64,000 nucleotides of DNA from Clostridium sp. Marseille-P3244 (lineage in GTDB: Bacteria; Bacillota; Clostridia; Lachnospirales; Lachnospiraceae), in the NCBI RefSeq assembly GCF_900120155.1, contig NZ_LT635549.1:2140688-2204687 (forward strand), written 5' to 3'. The stretch's first letter is position 1, and each line of letters begins with the position of its first letter. Both the position numbers and the translations under genes were made by a program. Below the pieces are notes generated by a model. It ran no database searches, was not told the DNA's origin, and saw nothing but the letters and a program-made list of their open reading frames with translations. Of the stretch, positions 52,963 through 61,410 are shown piece by piece.

Positions 52963-52991
52963 CCATTTTCCTGCGAAAAACTTAAGAAAGA

Positions 52992-55631
52992 TTAATTCAG
53001 CTGTCCCTCCAGGACTTCTTTTGCCTTTTTCAAAGCGTCCGGGATCCCTGCCGGATTCTTTCCTCCGGCCTGTGCCATATTCGGGCGGCCGCCTCCGCCG
53101 CCGCCTACGAGGCCCGCGATCCCTTTGACCAGATTCCCCGCATGGGCGCCTCGCTTCATGGCGTTCTCTGTGGCTGTTGCCATAAGACTGACCTTTCCGT
53201 TGTTTCCGGAAGCCAGCACAACGACACCTTCTCCCAGCTTCTCTTTCAGCTGATCGCCCATATCTCTCAGAGCGTTCATTTCCATGCCATCAATCTGAGC
53301 CGCCAGCAGTTTCAATCCTTTGACATCCTCCACCTGATCCATTAGATCGCCCGCGGCTTCCTTAGCCATTCTGCTCTTTAAGCTTTCCACCTCGCTGCTC
53401 AGTGTCTTGTTTTCTGTAAGCAGATGGCTGATCTTGTCCGCCAGATTATCCGGCGTTGCCTTCAGAAGCGCCGCCGCATGTTTCAGCTTTTCTTCTGTCT
53501 TTGCATAGTATCTCAGCAGGCCATCCGATGTCAGCGCCTCGATCCTGCGGACTCCGGCCGCCACACCTGTTTCTGAGATAATCTTGAACGCCATGATCTC
53601 CGAAGTATTCTTTACATGAGTACCGCCGCAGAATTCGATGGAAAATCCGCTCATGTCGACTACCCGCACGATCTCCCCGTATTTTTCGCCGAAAAGAGCC
53701 TGCGCGCCGGTCTTCTTCGCCTCTTCGATAGGCATATTCTTCACGGCTACATCCAGTCCTTTTGCAATCTGCTCGTTAACGATCTCCTCTACCTTTTCCA
53801 GCTCATCCTGGCTTAAAGCCGAGAAATGGGTAAAGTCAAATCGGAGTCTGTCCTCATTTACACTGGATCCCGCCTGTTCTACATGCGTGCCCAGCACGGT
53901 GCGCAGAGCCTTCTGGAGAAGATGAGTGGCGCTGTGGTTTCTCGCGGACAGTGCCCTCTTTTTCCCATTCACCTCCAGGGATACCGTGTCACTCTTCCGG
54001 ATCATCCCTTTTGTCATTACTCCCACGTGACCGATTTTTCCTCCAAGGAGCTTCACAGTATCTTCTACCCGGAACTCCCCATTTTCAGAACGGATAAATC
54101 CGGTATCCGCTTCCTGTCCTCCGCTGGTGGCATAGAAAGGAGTTTCATCTACAAACACAGTTCCCCTCTGTCCTTCTGTAAGGGCATCCACGATCTCGCT
54201 CTCTGTCGTAAGGACAGACACTTCGGACTTCCAGGTCAGATTATCATAACCGACGAACTTGCTTGTCACTTCCGGATCGATGGATTCATAGACGGTTACA
54301 TCCGCTCCCATGTAATTGGTCACTTCACGTGCTCCGCGGGCTTTCTGCCTCTGTACTTCCATGCAGGCCTGGAACCCTTCTTCATCTACCCGGATCCCCT
54401 TTTCTTCCAATATCTCCTTTGTCAGATCCAGCGGGAAACCATAGGTATCATAAAGGCGGAACGCGTCTTCCCCGCTCAGGATCTTATCTCCTTTTTTCTC
54501 CAGCTCCCCGGTCATTTCCGCAAGGATCCCCAGTCCCTGATCAATGGTCCTGTTGAACTGTTCCTCCTCCTTGGAGATCACCTCAAGGATAAACTCTTTC
54601 TTTTCTTCCAGTTCCGGATATCCATCCTTTGAACCGGCGATCACTGTCTGAGCAAGTTCCGGCAGAAATCCCTTCCGGATCCCCAGCAGTCTTCCATGCC
54701 TGCAGGCTCTTCTCAGCAGTCTCCGAAGAACATATCCTCTGCCCTCATTTGATGGCATGATCCCATCAGAAATCATAAAAGTCACAGAACGGATATGATC
54801 TGTGATCACGCGGATCGATACATCATCGTCATAAGTCTTTCCATATTCTTTTTCGGCCAGTTTGCAGACATGGTCGCGCAGGGCTTTGATGGTATCCACG
54901 TCAAAGATGGATTCTACGTCCTGTACGACAGATGCCAGACGCTCCAGGCCCATTCCGGTATCGATGTTTTTCTGTTCCAGTTCTGTATAATTGCCGTTGC
55001 CGTCATTGTCAAACTGAGTGAACACGTCATTCCAGATTTCCATATAGCGGTCGCAGTCACAGCCCACCGTACAGTCCGGTTTCCCGCAGCCGTATTTCTC
55101 CCCTCTGTCATAATAGACCTCTGAACAGGGGCCGCAGGGGCCTGAGCCGTGCTCCCAGAAATTATCCTCTTTCCCGAACTTAAAGATCCGATCTGCCGGG
55201 ATGCCGATTTTCTTGTTCCAGATCTCAAACGCTTCATCATCATCTACATAAACAGACGGATAGAGCCGGTCCGGATCCAGTCCCACTACCTCAGTCAGAA
55301 ATTCCCATGTCCACTGAATGGCTTCTTCCTTAAAATAGTCTCCGAAAGAAAAATTGCCCAGCATTTCAAAGAAAGTCCCATGGCGGGCTGTTTTTCCCAC
55401 ATTCTCAATATCCCCGGTACGGATGCACTTCTGGCAGGTCGTGACCCGCTTTCTCGGCGGGATCTCCTGACCGGTAAAATATGGTTTCAGCGGCGCCATT
55501 CCTGAATTGATAAGCAGAAGGCTCTTATCATTATGAGGCACCAGTGAAAAGCTCTTCATGGCAAGATGTCCCTTGCTTTCAAAGAACTCCAGAAACATTT
55601 TTCTCAACTCATTTACTCCATACGGCTGCAT
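52992..55631 (-). CDS. alaS: Alanyl-tRNA synthetase
   Basis: The enzyme charges tRNA-Ala and edits mischarged Ser and Gly. The 879 residues are full length. The catalytic domain starts with VNELRKMFLEFFESKGH and has FFEMLGNFSFGDYFKEEAI; the editing domain has zinc ligands in ARNHSATHLLQKAL and FCGGTHVKNTSEI; the C-terminal DHHA1 region has the glycine-rich end GLVGGGGGGRPNMAQAGGK. It has a promoter of its own and no T-box leader; the upstream gap is only 117 nt. Confidence 0.98.
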   Translation of the reverse strand: MQPYGVNELRKMFLEFFESKGHLAMKSFSLVPHNDKSLLLINSGMAPLKPYFTGQEIPPRKRVTTCQKCIRTGDIENVGKTARHGTFFEMLGNFSFGDYFKEEAIQWTWEFLTEVVGLDPDRLYPSVYVDDDEAFEIWNKKIGIPADRIFKFGKEDNFWEHGSGPCGPCSEVYYDRGEKYGCGKPDCTVGCDCDRYMEIWNDVFTQFDNDGNGNYTELEQKNIDTGMGLERLASVVQDVESIFDVDTIKALRDHVCKLAEKEYGKTYDDDVSIRVITDHIRSVTFMISDGIMPSNEGRGYVLRRLLRRACRHGRLLGIRKGFLPELAQTVIAGSKDGYPELEEKKEFILEVISKEEEQFNRTIDQGLGILAEMTGELEKKGDKILSGEDAFRLYDTYGFPLDLTKEILEEKGIRVDEEGFQACMEVQRQKARGAREVTNYMGADVTVYESIDPEVTSKFVGYDNLTWKSEVSVLTTESEIVDALTEGQRGTVFVDETPFYATSGGQEADTGFIRSENGEFRVEDTVKLLGGKIGHVGVMTKGMIRKSDTVSLEVNGKKRALSARNHSATHLLQKALRTVLGTHVEQAGSSVNEDRLRFDFTHFSALSQDELEKVEEIVNEQIAKGLDVAVKNMPIEEAKKTGAQALFGEKYGEIVRVVDMSGFSIEFCGGTHVKNTSEIMAFKIISETGVAAGVRRIEALTSDGLLRYYAKTEEKLKHAAALLKATPDNLADKISHLLTENKTLSSEVESLKSRMAKEAAGDLMDQVEDVKGLKLLAAQIDGMEMNALRDMGDQLKEKLGEGVVVLASGNNGKVSLMATATENAMKRGAHAGNLVKGIAGLVGGGGGGRPNMAQAGGKNPAGIPDALKKAKEVLEGQLN

Positions 55632-55671
55632 TCTGATAATCCTCCTCTTTCGCTCAAAAAGCCTGTTCTAT

Positions 55672-55700
55672 AATATAGCATAGCAGGATATATTTGTAAA
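55672..55700 (-). promoter_or_regulatory. Sigma-A promoter of alaS
   Basis: On the minus strand TTTACA (55700-55695) and TATATT (55677-55672) are spaced 17 nt. The -35 hexamer overlaps the last bases of the upstream hydrogenase terminator stem. Confidence 0.65.
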
Positions 55701-55728
55701 GCGGGCGCCCTTTTAAAGCGCCCGCTTT
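55690..55728 (-). terminator. Intrinsic terminator of the hydrogenase gene
   Basis: AAAGCGGGCGC and GCGCCCGCTTT form a perfect 11-bp stem (55698-55708 with 55718-55728). It begins 20 nt after the hydrogenase stop codon. The run after it on the minus strand is AT-rich (ACAAATATAT) but not a pure T tract. Confidence 0.75.
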
Positions 55729-55748
55729 AACATCATCTTTGTAATCCT

Positions 55749-57260
55749 TTATTCCAGTTCGATCTCTTCTAATTCTTTCGGCGGGATCGCCTTGCTTGAG
55801 TTCTTGACAAAGGAGGCCAGGTTCTTCTTCGCCTTTGCTACCGGGATATTGGTTCCGGCTCCCGCGATACATCCTCCGGGACATCCCATACCCTCGATCA
55901 GGCAGCCGTTCATTCTTCCGGCTTTCGCCAGCGCCAGGATCTTCTTGCACTCGGTCAGTCCTTCCGCATGCTCGATATTCACCTGCACATCCGGGTAGTA
56001 CTCATTGATACATTTCTCGATGGCCTCTGCCACACCGCCGGCGCAGCCGTAACCCCGGCCCGCTCCGGTCGCGTCATGGAAGGAAGACTCTGCTTCATAT
56101 TCATTGAGATCGATCCCCTTGGCGTCAAACATGGCCTGCAGCTCCTCAAACGTTACGACAAAATCCACATCACTGCGGACAGACCTTCTGGAGGCTTCCA
56201 GCTTCTTTGACGCGCAGGGCCCGATAAACACGACTCTCGCATCCGGATGTTCCTGTTTGATGGTCCTTGCCGTGGCCACCATAGGAGTCAGCTCCTGTGA
56301 GATCTCATCGATCACGTCCGGGAAATATTTCTTCGCCAGCACTGCCCAGGAAGGACAGCAGGATGTAAGCAGGAAAGGAAGCTCTCCCGTCACGACCTTC
56401 TCCACATAATGATGAGCCTCTGCGATAGCGCCGATATCGGCTCCCAAAGCCACCTCGTATACCTCGGAGAATCCCAGTTCTCTCAGGGCAGCCTTGATAT
56501 TCCTCGGGGTGATATTATCTCCGAACTGGCCCACAAATGCCGGAGCCACCTCGGCGATGATATTCTCCCCCTCTGACAAAGCTCTGGCCAGCTGAAAGAT
56601 CTGCGATTTGTCCGAGATCGCCCCAAACGGACAGTTTACCATACACATTCCACAGGAAACACATTTATCATTGTCGATATAAGCCCGCCCGTATTTATCA
56701 GATGTAATGGCGTTCACCCCGCAGGCCTTCTGGCAGGGCCGCTCTTTTTTCGCGATCGCGTCATAAGGGCAGACAGATTTACACTTGCCACATTTAATAC
56801 ATTTATCCTGATCAATATAGGAGCGGCCGTCCACCATGGAAATCGCGCCTCTCGGACAGACTTCCTGACACGGATGCGCCAGACAGCCTTTACAGACATT
56901 GCTCACTTCGTATTTGTTTTCCTCGCATCGCTCACAGGCAGAAGGGATCACCTGCATGAGCGGCGGCTCATAGTATTTTTCGGAAATATTGCTGGCCTCA
57001 ACTCCCGATGTCAGATGGACCGGCTTGTTCTCCGGACGAAGGGAAAGCCCCATTGCCAGACGGAGACGCTCTCTTACTATCGCCCGGGAACGATAGGTGC
57101 TTTCACGGTATTTCTCTGTATCATCATTTACAATATCATAGGGGATGGATTCCATATCATCCAGAAGAGTTTTGGCATCAGCCTTGAATCCCAGCTTTGC
57201 CACCTCTGTAAACACCCGTCTCCTGATCGCTCTCACCGGGGTCTGTAATCCTCTCATCAT
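55749..57260 (-). CDS. [FeFe]-hydrogenase, monomeric group B type
   Basis: The enzyme makes or oxidises H2, probably with ferredoxin. The start at 57260 (MMRGLQTPVRAIRRR) follows AGGAGG; the 97 codons upstream in frame are promoter DNA. The 503 residues have an N-terminal cysteine cluster (CERCEENKYEVSNVCKGC), ferredoxin-like clusters (CIKCGKCKSVCPYD and CVSCGMCMVNCPFG), and the H-cluster motifs TSCCPSWAVLA (L1), FIGPCASKKLEA (L2) and EGMGCPGGCIAGAG (L3). The extra CxxC region and the form of L2 fit group B, whose role is less known than the electron-bifurcating enzymes. It is transcribed alone. Confidence 0.92.
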   Translation of the reverse strand: MMRGLQTPVRAIRRRVFTEVAKLGFKADAKTLLDDMESIPYDIVNDDTEKYRESTYRSRAIVRERLRLAMGLSLRPENKPVHLTSGVEASNISEKYYEPPLMQVIPSACERCEENKYEVSNVCKGCLAHPCQEVCPRGAISMVDGRSYIDQDKCIKCGKCKSVCPYDAIAKKERPCQKACGVNAITSDKYGRAYIDNDKCVSCGMCMVNCPFGAISDKSQIFQLARALSEGENIIAEVAPAFVGQFGDNITPRNIKAALRELGFSEVYEVALGADIGAIAEAHHYVEKVVTGELPFLLTSCCPSWAVLAKKYFPDVIDEISQELTPMVATARTIKQEHPDARVVFIGPCASKKLEASRRSVRSDVDFVVTFEELQAMFDAKGIDLNEYEAESSFHDATGAGRGYGCAGGVAEAIEKCINEYYPDVQVNIEHAEGLTECKKILALAKAGRMNGCLIEGMGCPGGCIAGAGTNIPVAKAKKNLASFVKNSSKAIPPKELEEIELE

Positions 57261-57326
57261 AATCTCATATCCTCCTGATCTTCTCATCGCCGGATCCTGT
57301 ACCGGCCTGTATTTTTCTTCTCTTCC

Positions 57327-57355
57327 ACTATATCGGTCTGATATTTTTTTGTCAA
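57327..57355 (-). promoter_or_regulatory. Sigma-A promoter of the hydrogenase gene
   Basis: On the minus strand a perfect TTGACA (57355-57350) and TATAGT (57332-57327) are spaced 17 nt, leaving a leader of about 60 nt. Confidence 0.78.
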
Positions 57356-57358
57356 TAT

Positions 57359-57378
57359 TTGTATCAAATCTGATACAA
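57359..57378. promoter_or_regulatory. 20-bp palindromic operator candidate upstream of the hydrogenase promoter
   Basis: TTGTATCA-N4-TGATACAA is a perfect 8+8 inverted repeat that ends 3 bp upstream of the -35 hexamer. The spacing and symmetry are those of a dimeric regulator site. It is not a Rex site (the inner spacing differs by 2 bp) and lacks the exact FNR pattern. Confidence 0.6.
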
Positions 57379-57385
57379 GCTTCTG

Positions 57386-59842
57386 CTATTTTCCCATAGC
57401 TTTTTCTTTCCCGCAGCCGGTTTTCTGTCCTTCGCCGAACAGTTTCTGAGCATAATGGACGGACTGCATGGCGTCCTTCCCATAGAAATCGGCCCCGATC
57501 ATATCCGCATACTCCTGATTCAGCACTGCTCCGCCTACCATTACCCGGCACCAGGGAGCCTTCTCCTTAAGCTGCCGGATCGTCTCCTCCATACTTACTA
57601 CTGTTGTAGTCATAAGAGCGCTCAATCCTGCCAGCCGGACCTCTTTTTCCACCACCGTGTCCACGATCTTCTCCGGGGGCACATCTTTCCCAAGATCGAT
57701 CACGTCAAAGCTGTAATTTTCCAGCAGTACCTTGACAATATTTTTCCCGATATCATGGATATCACCTTTCACTGTAGCCAGCACAACGGTTCCCAGTTTC
57801 TCCTGCGCCTCCCCGCTTCTGTCCATCTTCTCCTTCAAGACGGAGAAAGCGCTTTTGGCAGCCTCAGCGCTCATGAGAAGCTGTGGTAAAAAAACTGTTC
57901 CTTTTTCAAATCCATCTCCTACTCTGTTCAGCGCGGGAATCAGTTCCGTATTGATGATATCAAGGGGGGCTTCTGACTCCGACAGTTTTACGGTAATACT
58001 GCGTGAATCCTCTTTAAGCCCTTTCTCGATGGCTTCCGCCAGCGTGATCTCCGGCCCTGATCCTGTTCCATTTCCGGAAGACGCTCCCGATTGAGCTCCT
58101 GTCTGTCCTTTTTGCGTTTCTATGCTTCCATATTTTTCGATATACTGCTCACAATTGCTGTCCAGTGCCATCAGGGCATGATAAGCATACCAGGCGTTCA
58201 TCATATCTTCCGATGAGGGGTTGATGATACCCGCGCTCAGCCCGTTCATCATCGCCATCGTATAAAAGGAAGAATTTATCACCGGTCTTCTGGGAAGCCC
58301 GAAAGAAATATTAGATACTCCCAGTACCGTCCCAACCTTTGTTTCATCCCGCAGACGTCTCAGTGTCTCCAGCGTGATTTTTGCTCCTTCTGCCTCGGAA
58401 CTGATCGTCATGGCAAGAGCGTCGATCACAATGTCTTTCTTTTTAATTCCGTATTTTTCTGCCTCCCGGATGATCTTTTCCGCAATGCGCACGCGCCCCT
58501 CAGCGTCAGCGGGGATCCCCTTCTCATCCAGGGTCAGCCCGATCACGACGCCTCCATACTTCTGGATCAACGGAAAAACTTGATCCATCGACTCCTGTTT
58601 CCCGCTGACAGAGTTGACCATTGCTTTGCCATTGTATATACGCAGCGCGCTCTCCATGGCCTTGGGATTCACTGTATCGATCTGAAGCGGCAGATTTACC
58701 ACGCTCTGGAGCTTTTGGACCACTTCTTTCATCAGAGCAGGCTCATCGATATCCGGAAGCCCCACATTTACATCCAGGATATGGGCTCCATTGTCCTGCT
58801 GTGTGATCCCTTCTCTCAGTATATAGTCCAGATCATGTTCTTTCAGCGCCTGTTTAAAGCGCTTTTTCCCCGTAGGATTGATCCGTTCGCCGATGATCTT
58901 TGACCCCGGCCCCAGAAAAACACTCTGTCCATAAGAGGAGACAACCGTAAACTCCTTCTCTTCCACAGGAAGCGGCTGCATCCCCTCACACTGTTTTATC
59001 ATGGCTCTGATATGTTCCGGTGTAGTACCGCAGCACCCTCCGATCACACAGGCTCCCATTTTAACTGCCTTTTTCATCCACTCCGAGAATTCTCCCGGAT
59101 CTACATCATAATATGTCTTTCCCTCCCGCTGTTTCGGCAGACCCGCGTTTGGCTTGACAATGACAGGCAGCGAAGAATAGGTCAGGAACTCTTTCAGGAC
59201 CGGCAGCATCTGCTCAGGTCCCATACCGCAGTTGATCCCGATAGCGTCTGCCCTCAGTCCTTCCAATAGGGCCACCACAGAGTGGACATCCGCCCCTGTC
59301 AGAAGCTTGCCCCTCTCATCGAAAATAGCCGTGGCAAACACAGGAAGAGACGTATTCTCCTTCGCCGCCAGGACCGCCGCTTTCAGTTCGTAAGTGTCAC
59401 TCATCGTCTCGATATGGATCAGATCCGCTCCGGCTGAAGCTCCCCAGAGGATCACCTCTCGAAAGGCTTCATACGCCGTCTCAAAATCCAGATCACCCAT
59501 GGGTTTTAACAGCTTGCCGGTAGGCCCGATATCCAGGGCGGTCCAGACTTTTCTTCCCTGCGCTTCTGCCGCGTTTTTTACAATCTTCACCGCAGTCTTT
59601 ACCACATTTTCCAGAGAGACTGTATCATCATGAAATTTCAGAGCGTTGGCGCCGAATGTATTGGTCAGCACGATATTGCTTCCCGCCTCGATGTATCTCT
59701 GATGGATCCCGGAGACAATATCCGGATGCGTCACATTCCATATTTCCGGCAGTTCTCCCGGCGCAAGCCCGTTTTCCTGAAGCAGCGTGCCCATTCCTCC
59801 GTCAAAATATAGCAGTTTTTTCCCCAGCTGTTCTCTGATCAT
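57386..59842 (-). CDS. metH: Cobalamin-dependent methionine synthase, without activation domain
   Basis: The enzyme methylates homocysteine using methyl-tetrahydrofolate and B12. The 818 residues contain the homocysteine domain (GGMGTLLQENGL, zinc ligands in CGMGPEQ and VIGGCCGTTPEHI), the pterin-binding domain (IIGERINPTGKKRFKQAL, ILDVNVGLPDIDEP), and the cap and B12-binding domains (VKGDIHDIGKNIV with the cobalt-ligand His). The C-terminal reactivation domain of the E. coli-type enzyme is missing and is encoded separately at 59855-60505. It is downstream of metF and that gene in one run. Confidence 0.96.
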   Translation of the reverse strand: MIREQLGKKLLYFDGGMGTLLQENGLAPGELPEIWNVTHPDIVSGIHQRYIEAGSNIVLTNTFGANALKFHDDTVSLENVVKTAVKIVKNAAEAQGRKVWTALDIGPTGKLLKPMGDLDFETAYEAFREVILWGASAGADLIHIETMSDTYELKAAVLAAKENTSLPVFATAIFDERGKLLTGADVHSVVALLEGLRADAIGINCGMGPEQMLPVLKEFLTYSSLPVIVKPNAGLPKQREGKTYYDVDPGEFSEWMKKAVKMGACVIGGCCGTTPEHIRAMIKQCEGMQPLPVEEKEFTVVSSYGQSVFLGPGSKIIGERINPTGKKRFKQALKEHDLDYILREGITQQDNGAHILDVNVGLPDIDEPALMKEVVQKLQSVVNLPLQIDTVNPKAMESALRIYNGKAMVNSVSGKQESMDQVFPLIQKYGGVVIGLTLDEKGIPADAEGRVRIAEKIIREAEKYGIKKKDIVIDALAMTISSEAEGAKITLETLRRLRDETKVGTVLGVSNISFGLPRRPVINSSFYTMAMMNGLSAGIINPSSEDMMNAWYAYHALMALDSNCEQYIEKYGSIETQKGQTGAQSGASSGNGTGSGPEITLAEAIEKGLKEDSRSITVKLSESEAPLDIINTELIPALNRVGDGFEKGTVFLPQLLMSAEAAKSAFSVLKEKMDRSGEAQEKLGTVVLATVKGDIHDIGKNIVKVLLENYSFDVIDLGKDVPPEKIVDTVVEKEVRLAGLSALMTTTVVSMEETIRQLKEKAPWCRVMVGGAVLNQEYADMIGADFYGKDAMQSVHYAQKLFGEGQKTGCGKEKAMGK

Positions 59843-59854
59843 AAATATTTCCTT

Positions 59855-60505
59855 TCACCTTCTGTACTCACAGTCCTGTTTGCCGCACGCCTCACACCCC
59901 GCGGCCGGGCACCGGTCTTTTACCGGACTTGCCCCGATCACCGCTGTCACCGATTTTGTCGGCGTCATCATAAAACCGTCCGTCATCGTAAGTCCGATCG
60001 TCTTCGCGCAGTCCAGTATCCGCATAAGAGGTTCCTGATAATGTATATCAAAATCTCCATAGCCCGGACTGAACCTGGGGCGCAGATACAGGCCTTCTTT
60101 TTCTAGTTCCAAACCGATCTTCTCCTGCGTCCTGTCACAGTATTCTTCAAGATATGCGGCAGCACAGGCCTGCAGGATCACCGCTTTTGCCATATCTGTC
60201 AGGGATGTCCGCGTGATAAGGCGGTCGATCCCGGCTCCCAGAGTGGCTCCGAAAAGTACCATTTTGGGACATCCTTTCAGATTACGGCTCAGGCTGCCGC
60301 TTGAGATCTGCAGAGTGCCCGCTTTGATTCTGCCGTCCTCCATCCATTCTATGTCAAAAACGCGCCAGATCGATCTGGGCCCTGCAGTTTTTTTTACCTC
60401 TTCAAAGGCTTTTTCTATCATACTGCCGGTCCTCTCATCTGCCGCGTTCCTGCCATAGCCCAGATATCGGATGGCTTCTTTCATCCATCTCTCCATCTCT
60501 GCCAC
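59855..60505 (-). CDS. Stand-alone methionine synthase activation-domain protein
   Basis: This 216-residue protein corresponds to the B12 activation domain of MetH, which re-methylates inactive cob(II)alamin with S-adenosylmethionine. Typical segments are ILQACAAAYLEEYCDRTQEK and LRPRFSPGYGDFDIHYQEPL, the latter the SAM-binding R-x-x-x-S-P-G-Y motif. A cysteine-rich tail (CPAAGCEACGKQDC) follows. Either a GTG at 60505, adjoining the metF stop, or an ATG at 60496 could start it. The split metF/activator/metH order supports the function. Confidence 0.88.
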   Translation of the reverse strand: MAEMERWMKEAIRYLGYGRNAADERTGSMIEKAFEEVKKTAGPRSIWRVFDIEWMEDGRIKAGTLQISSGSLSRNLKGCPKMVLFGATLGAGIDRLITRTSLTDMAKAVILQACAAAYLEEYCDRTQEKIGLELEKEGLYLRPRFSPGYGDFDIHYQEPLMRILDCAKTIGLTMTDGFMMTPTKSVTAVIGASPVKDRCPAAGCEACGKQDCEYRR

Positions 60506-61375
60506 CTATACCTTTATGATCTCAGACAGGTTTTTCATGATCGCCGCTGCCACATCCGGTTTATTCATAGAATAAATATGTATGTTTTTTATCCCGTTGG
60601 CCAGCAGATCAATGATCTGATCCGTCGCGTACGCGATACCGGCCTGTTTCATGGCCGCCGGGGAACCTCCGAACCGGTCCAGGATAGACAGAAATCTACG
60701 GGGAAATACGGTTCCCGACAGTTCCTGGCTTTTCTTCATCTGGGACGCACTTGTAATAGGCATGATCCCAGGCAGCACAGGGACTGTGATCCCCGCTTCC
60801 CGGATCCGGTACAGGAAATTATAGTGAATGTCATTGTCAAAAAACATCTGTGTAGTCAGGAAATCAACTCCACTGTCCACCTTCTGCTTCAGATATCGGA
60901 TATCATCTTCTTTGTGTTCATTTTCCACATGCCCTTCCGGATAGCAAGCCGCGCCAATGCAGAAATCCCCATGTCTTCTGATCTCTTCTACCAGTTCATA
61001 TGCATACCGGAACCGCCCCTCATCCGGGAAAGCCGTACCGGAAGGAATATCCCCCCGCAAGGCAAGAATATTCTCGATCTTCAGATCCTTTAGATTTTCG
61101 ATCACATCTCTGACTTCTTCTTTCGTGGAAGAAGCACAGGTCAGATGGGCAAGGCTGAGCACGTGCAGATCATTTTTTATATGGGAGGCGATCCTGGCCG
61201 TATTCTTGCTCGTGCCTCCCCCCGCTCCGTATGTCACGCTGATAAACGCCGGATTAAGCTTCGCGATCTCGTCCGTGGCGGTGAGTACTTTTGTAAAATC
61301 TTCGTCCTTTTTAGGAGGGAATACCTCAAATGAAATGTGTATCCTGTCCTCATTCAATCTGTCTATTATTTTCAT
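60506..61375 (-). CDS. metF: Methylenetetrahydrofolate reductase
   Basis: MetF reduces 5,10-methylene- to 5-methyl-tetrahydrofolate, the methyl donor for the methionine synthase encoded downstream. The 289-residue TIM barrel has HISFEVFPPKKDEDF near the N terminus, ISVTYGAGGGTSKNT, ILALRGDIPSG and FLTTQMFFDNDIHY, all typical of the FAD-binding bacterial enzyme. The electron donor is not visible from the sequence. It is followed directly by the activation-domain gene and lies 35 nt after glgA. Confidence 0.96.
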   Translation of the reverse strand: MKIIDRLNEDRIHISFEVFPPKKDEDFTKVLTATDEIAKLNPAFISVTYGAGGGTSKNTARIASHIKNDLHVLSLAHLTCASSTKEEVRDVIENLKDLKIENILALRGDIPSGTAFPDEGRFRYAYELVEEIRRHGDFCIGAACYPEGHVENEHKEDDIRYLKQKVDSGVDFLTTQMFFDNDIHYNFLYRIREAGITVPVLPGIMPITSASQMKKSQELSGTVFPRRFLSILDRFGGSPAAMKQAGIAYATDQIIDLLANGIKNIHIYSMNKPDVAAAIMKNLSEIIKV

Positions 61376-61410
61376 CTGGCTTCTATTCTCCTGTCATCTT
61401 CCTGTATTGT

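Noticed and set aside
55632-55748. T-box leader upstream of alaS
   Set aside because: The gap is 117 nt and is filled by the hydrogenase terminator and an ordinary promoter; no T-box sequence is visible.
57359-57378. Rex site upstream of the hydrogenase
   Set aside because: The half-site reads TTGTATCA and the inner distance between TTGT and ACAA is 12 bp, not the 10 bp of Rex sites.
57261-57551. 97-residue N-terminal extension of the hydrogenase
   Set aside because: This stretch contains a consensus promoter and a palindrome, and the ATG at 57260 has an excellent AGGAGG site.
61376-61410. S-adenosylmethionine riboswitch ahead of metF
   Set aside because: Only 35 nt separate glgA and metF, too short for an aptamer, and the glgA leader shows no SAM-aptamer features.
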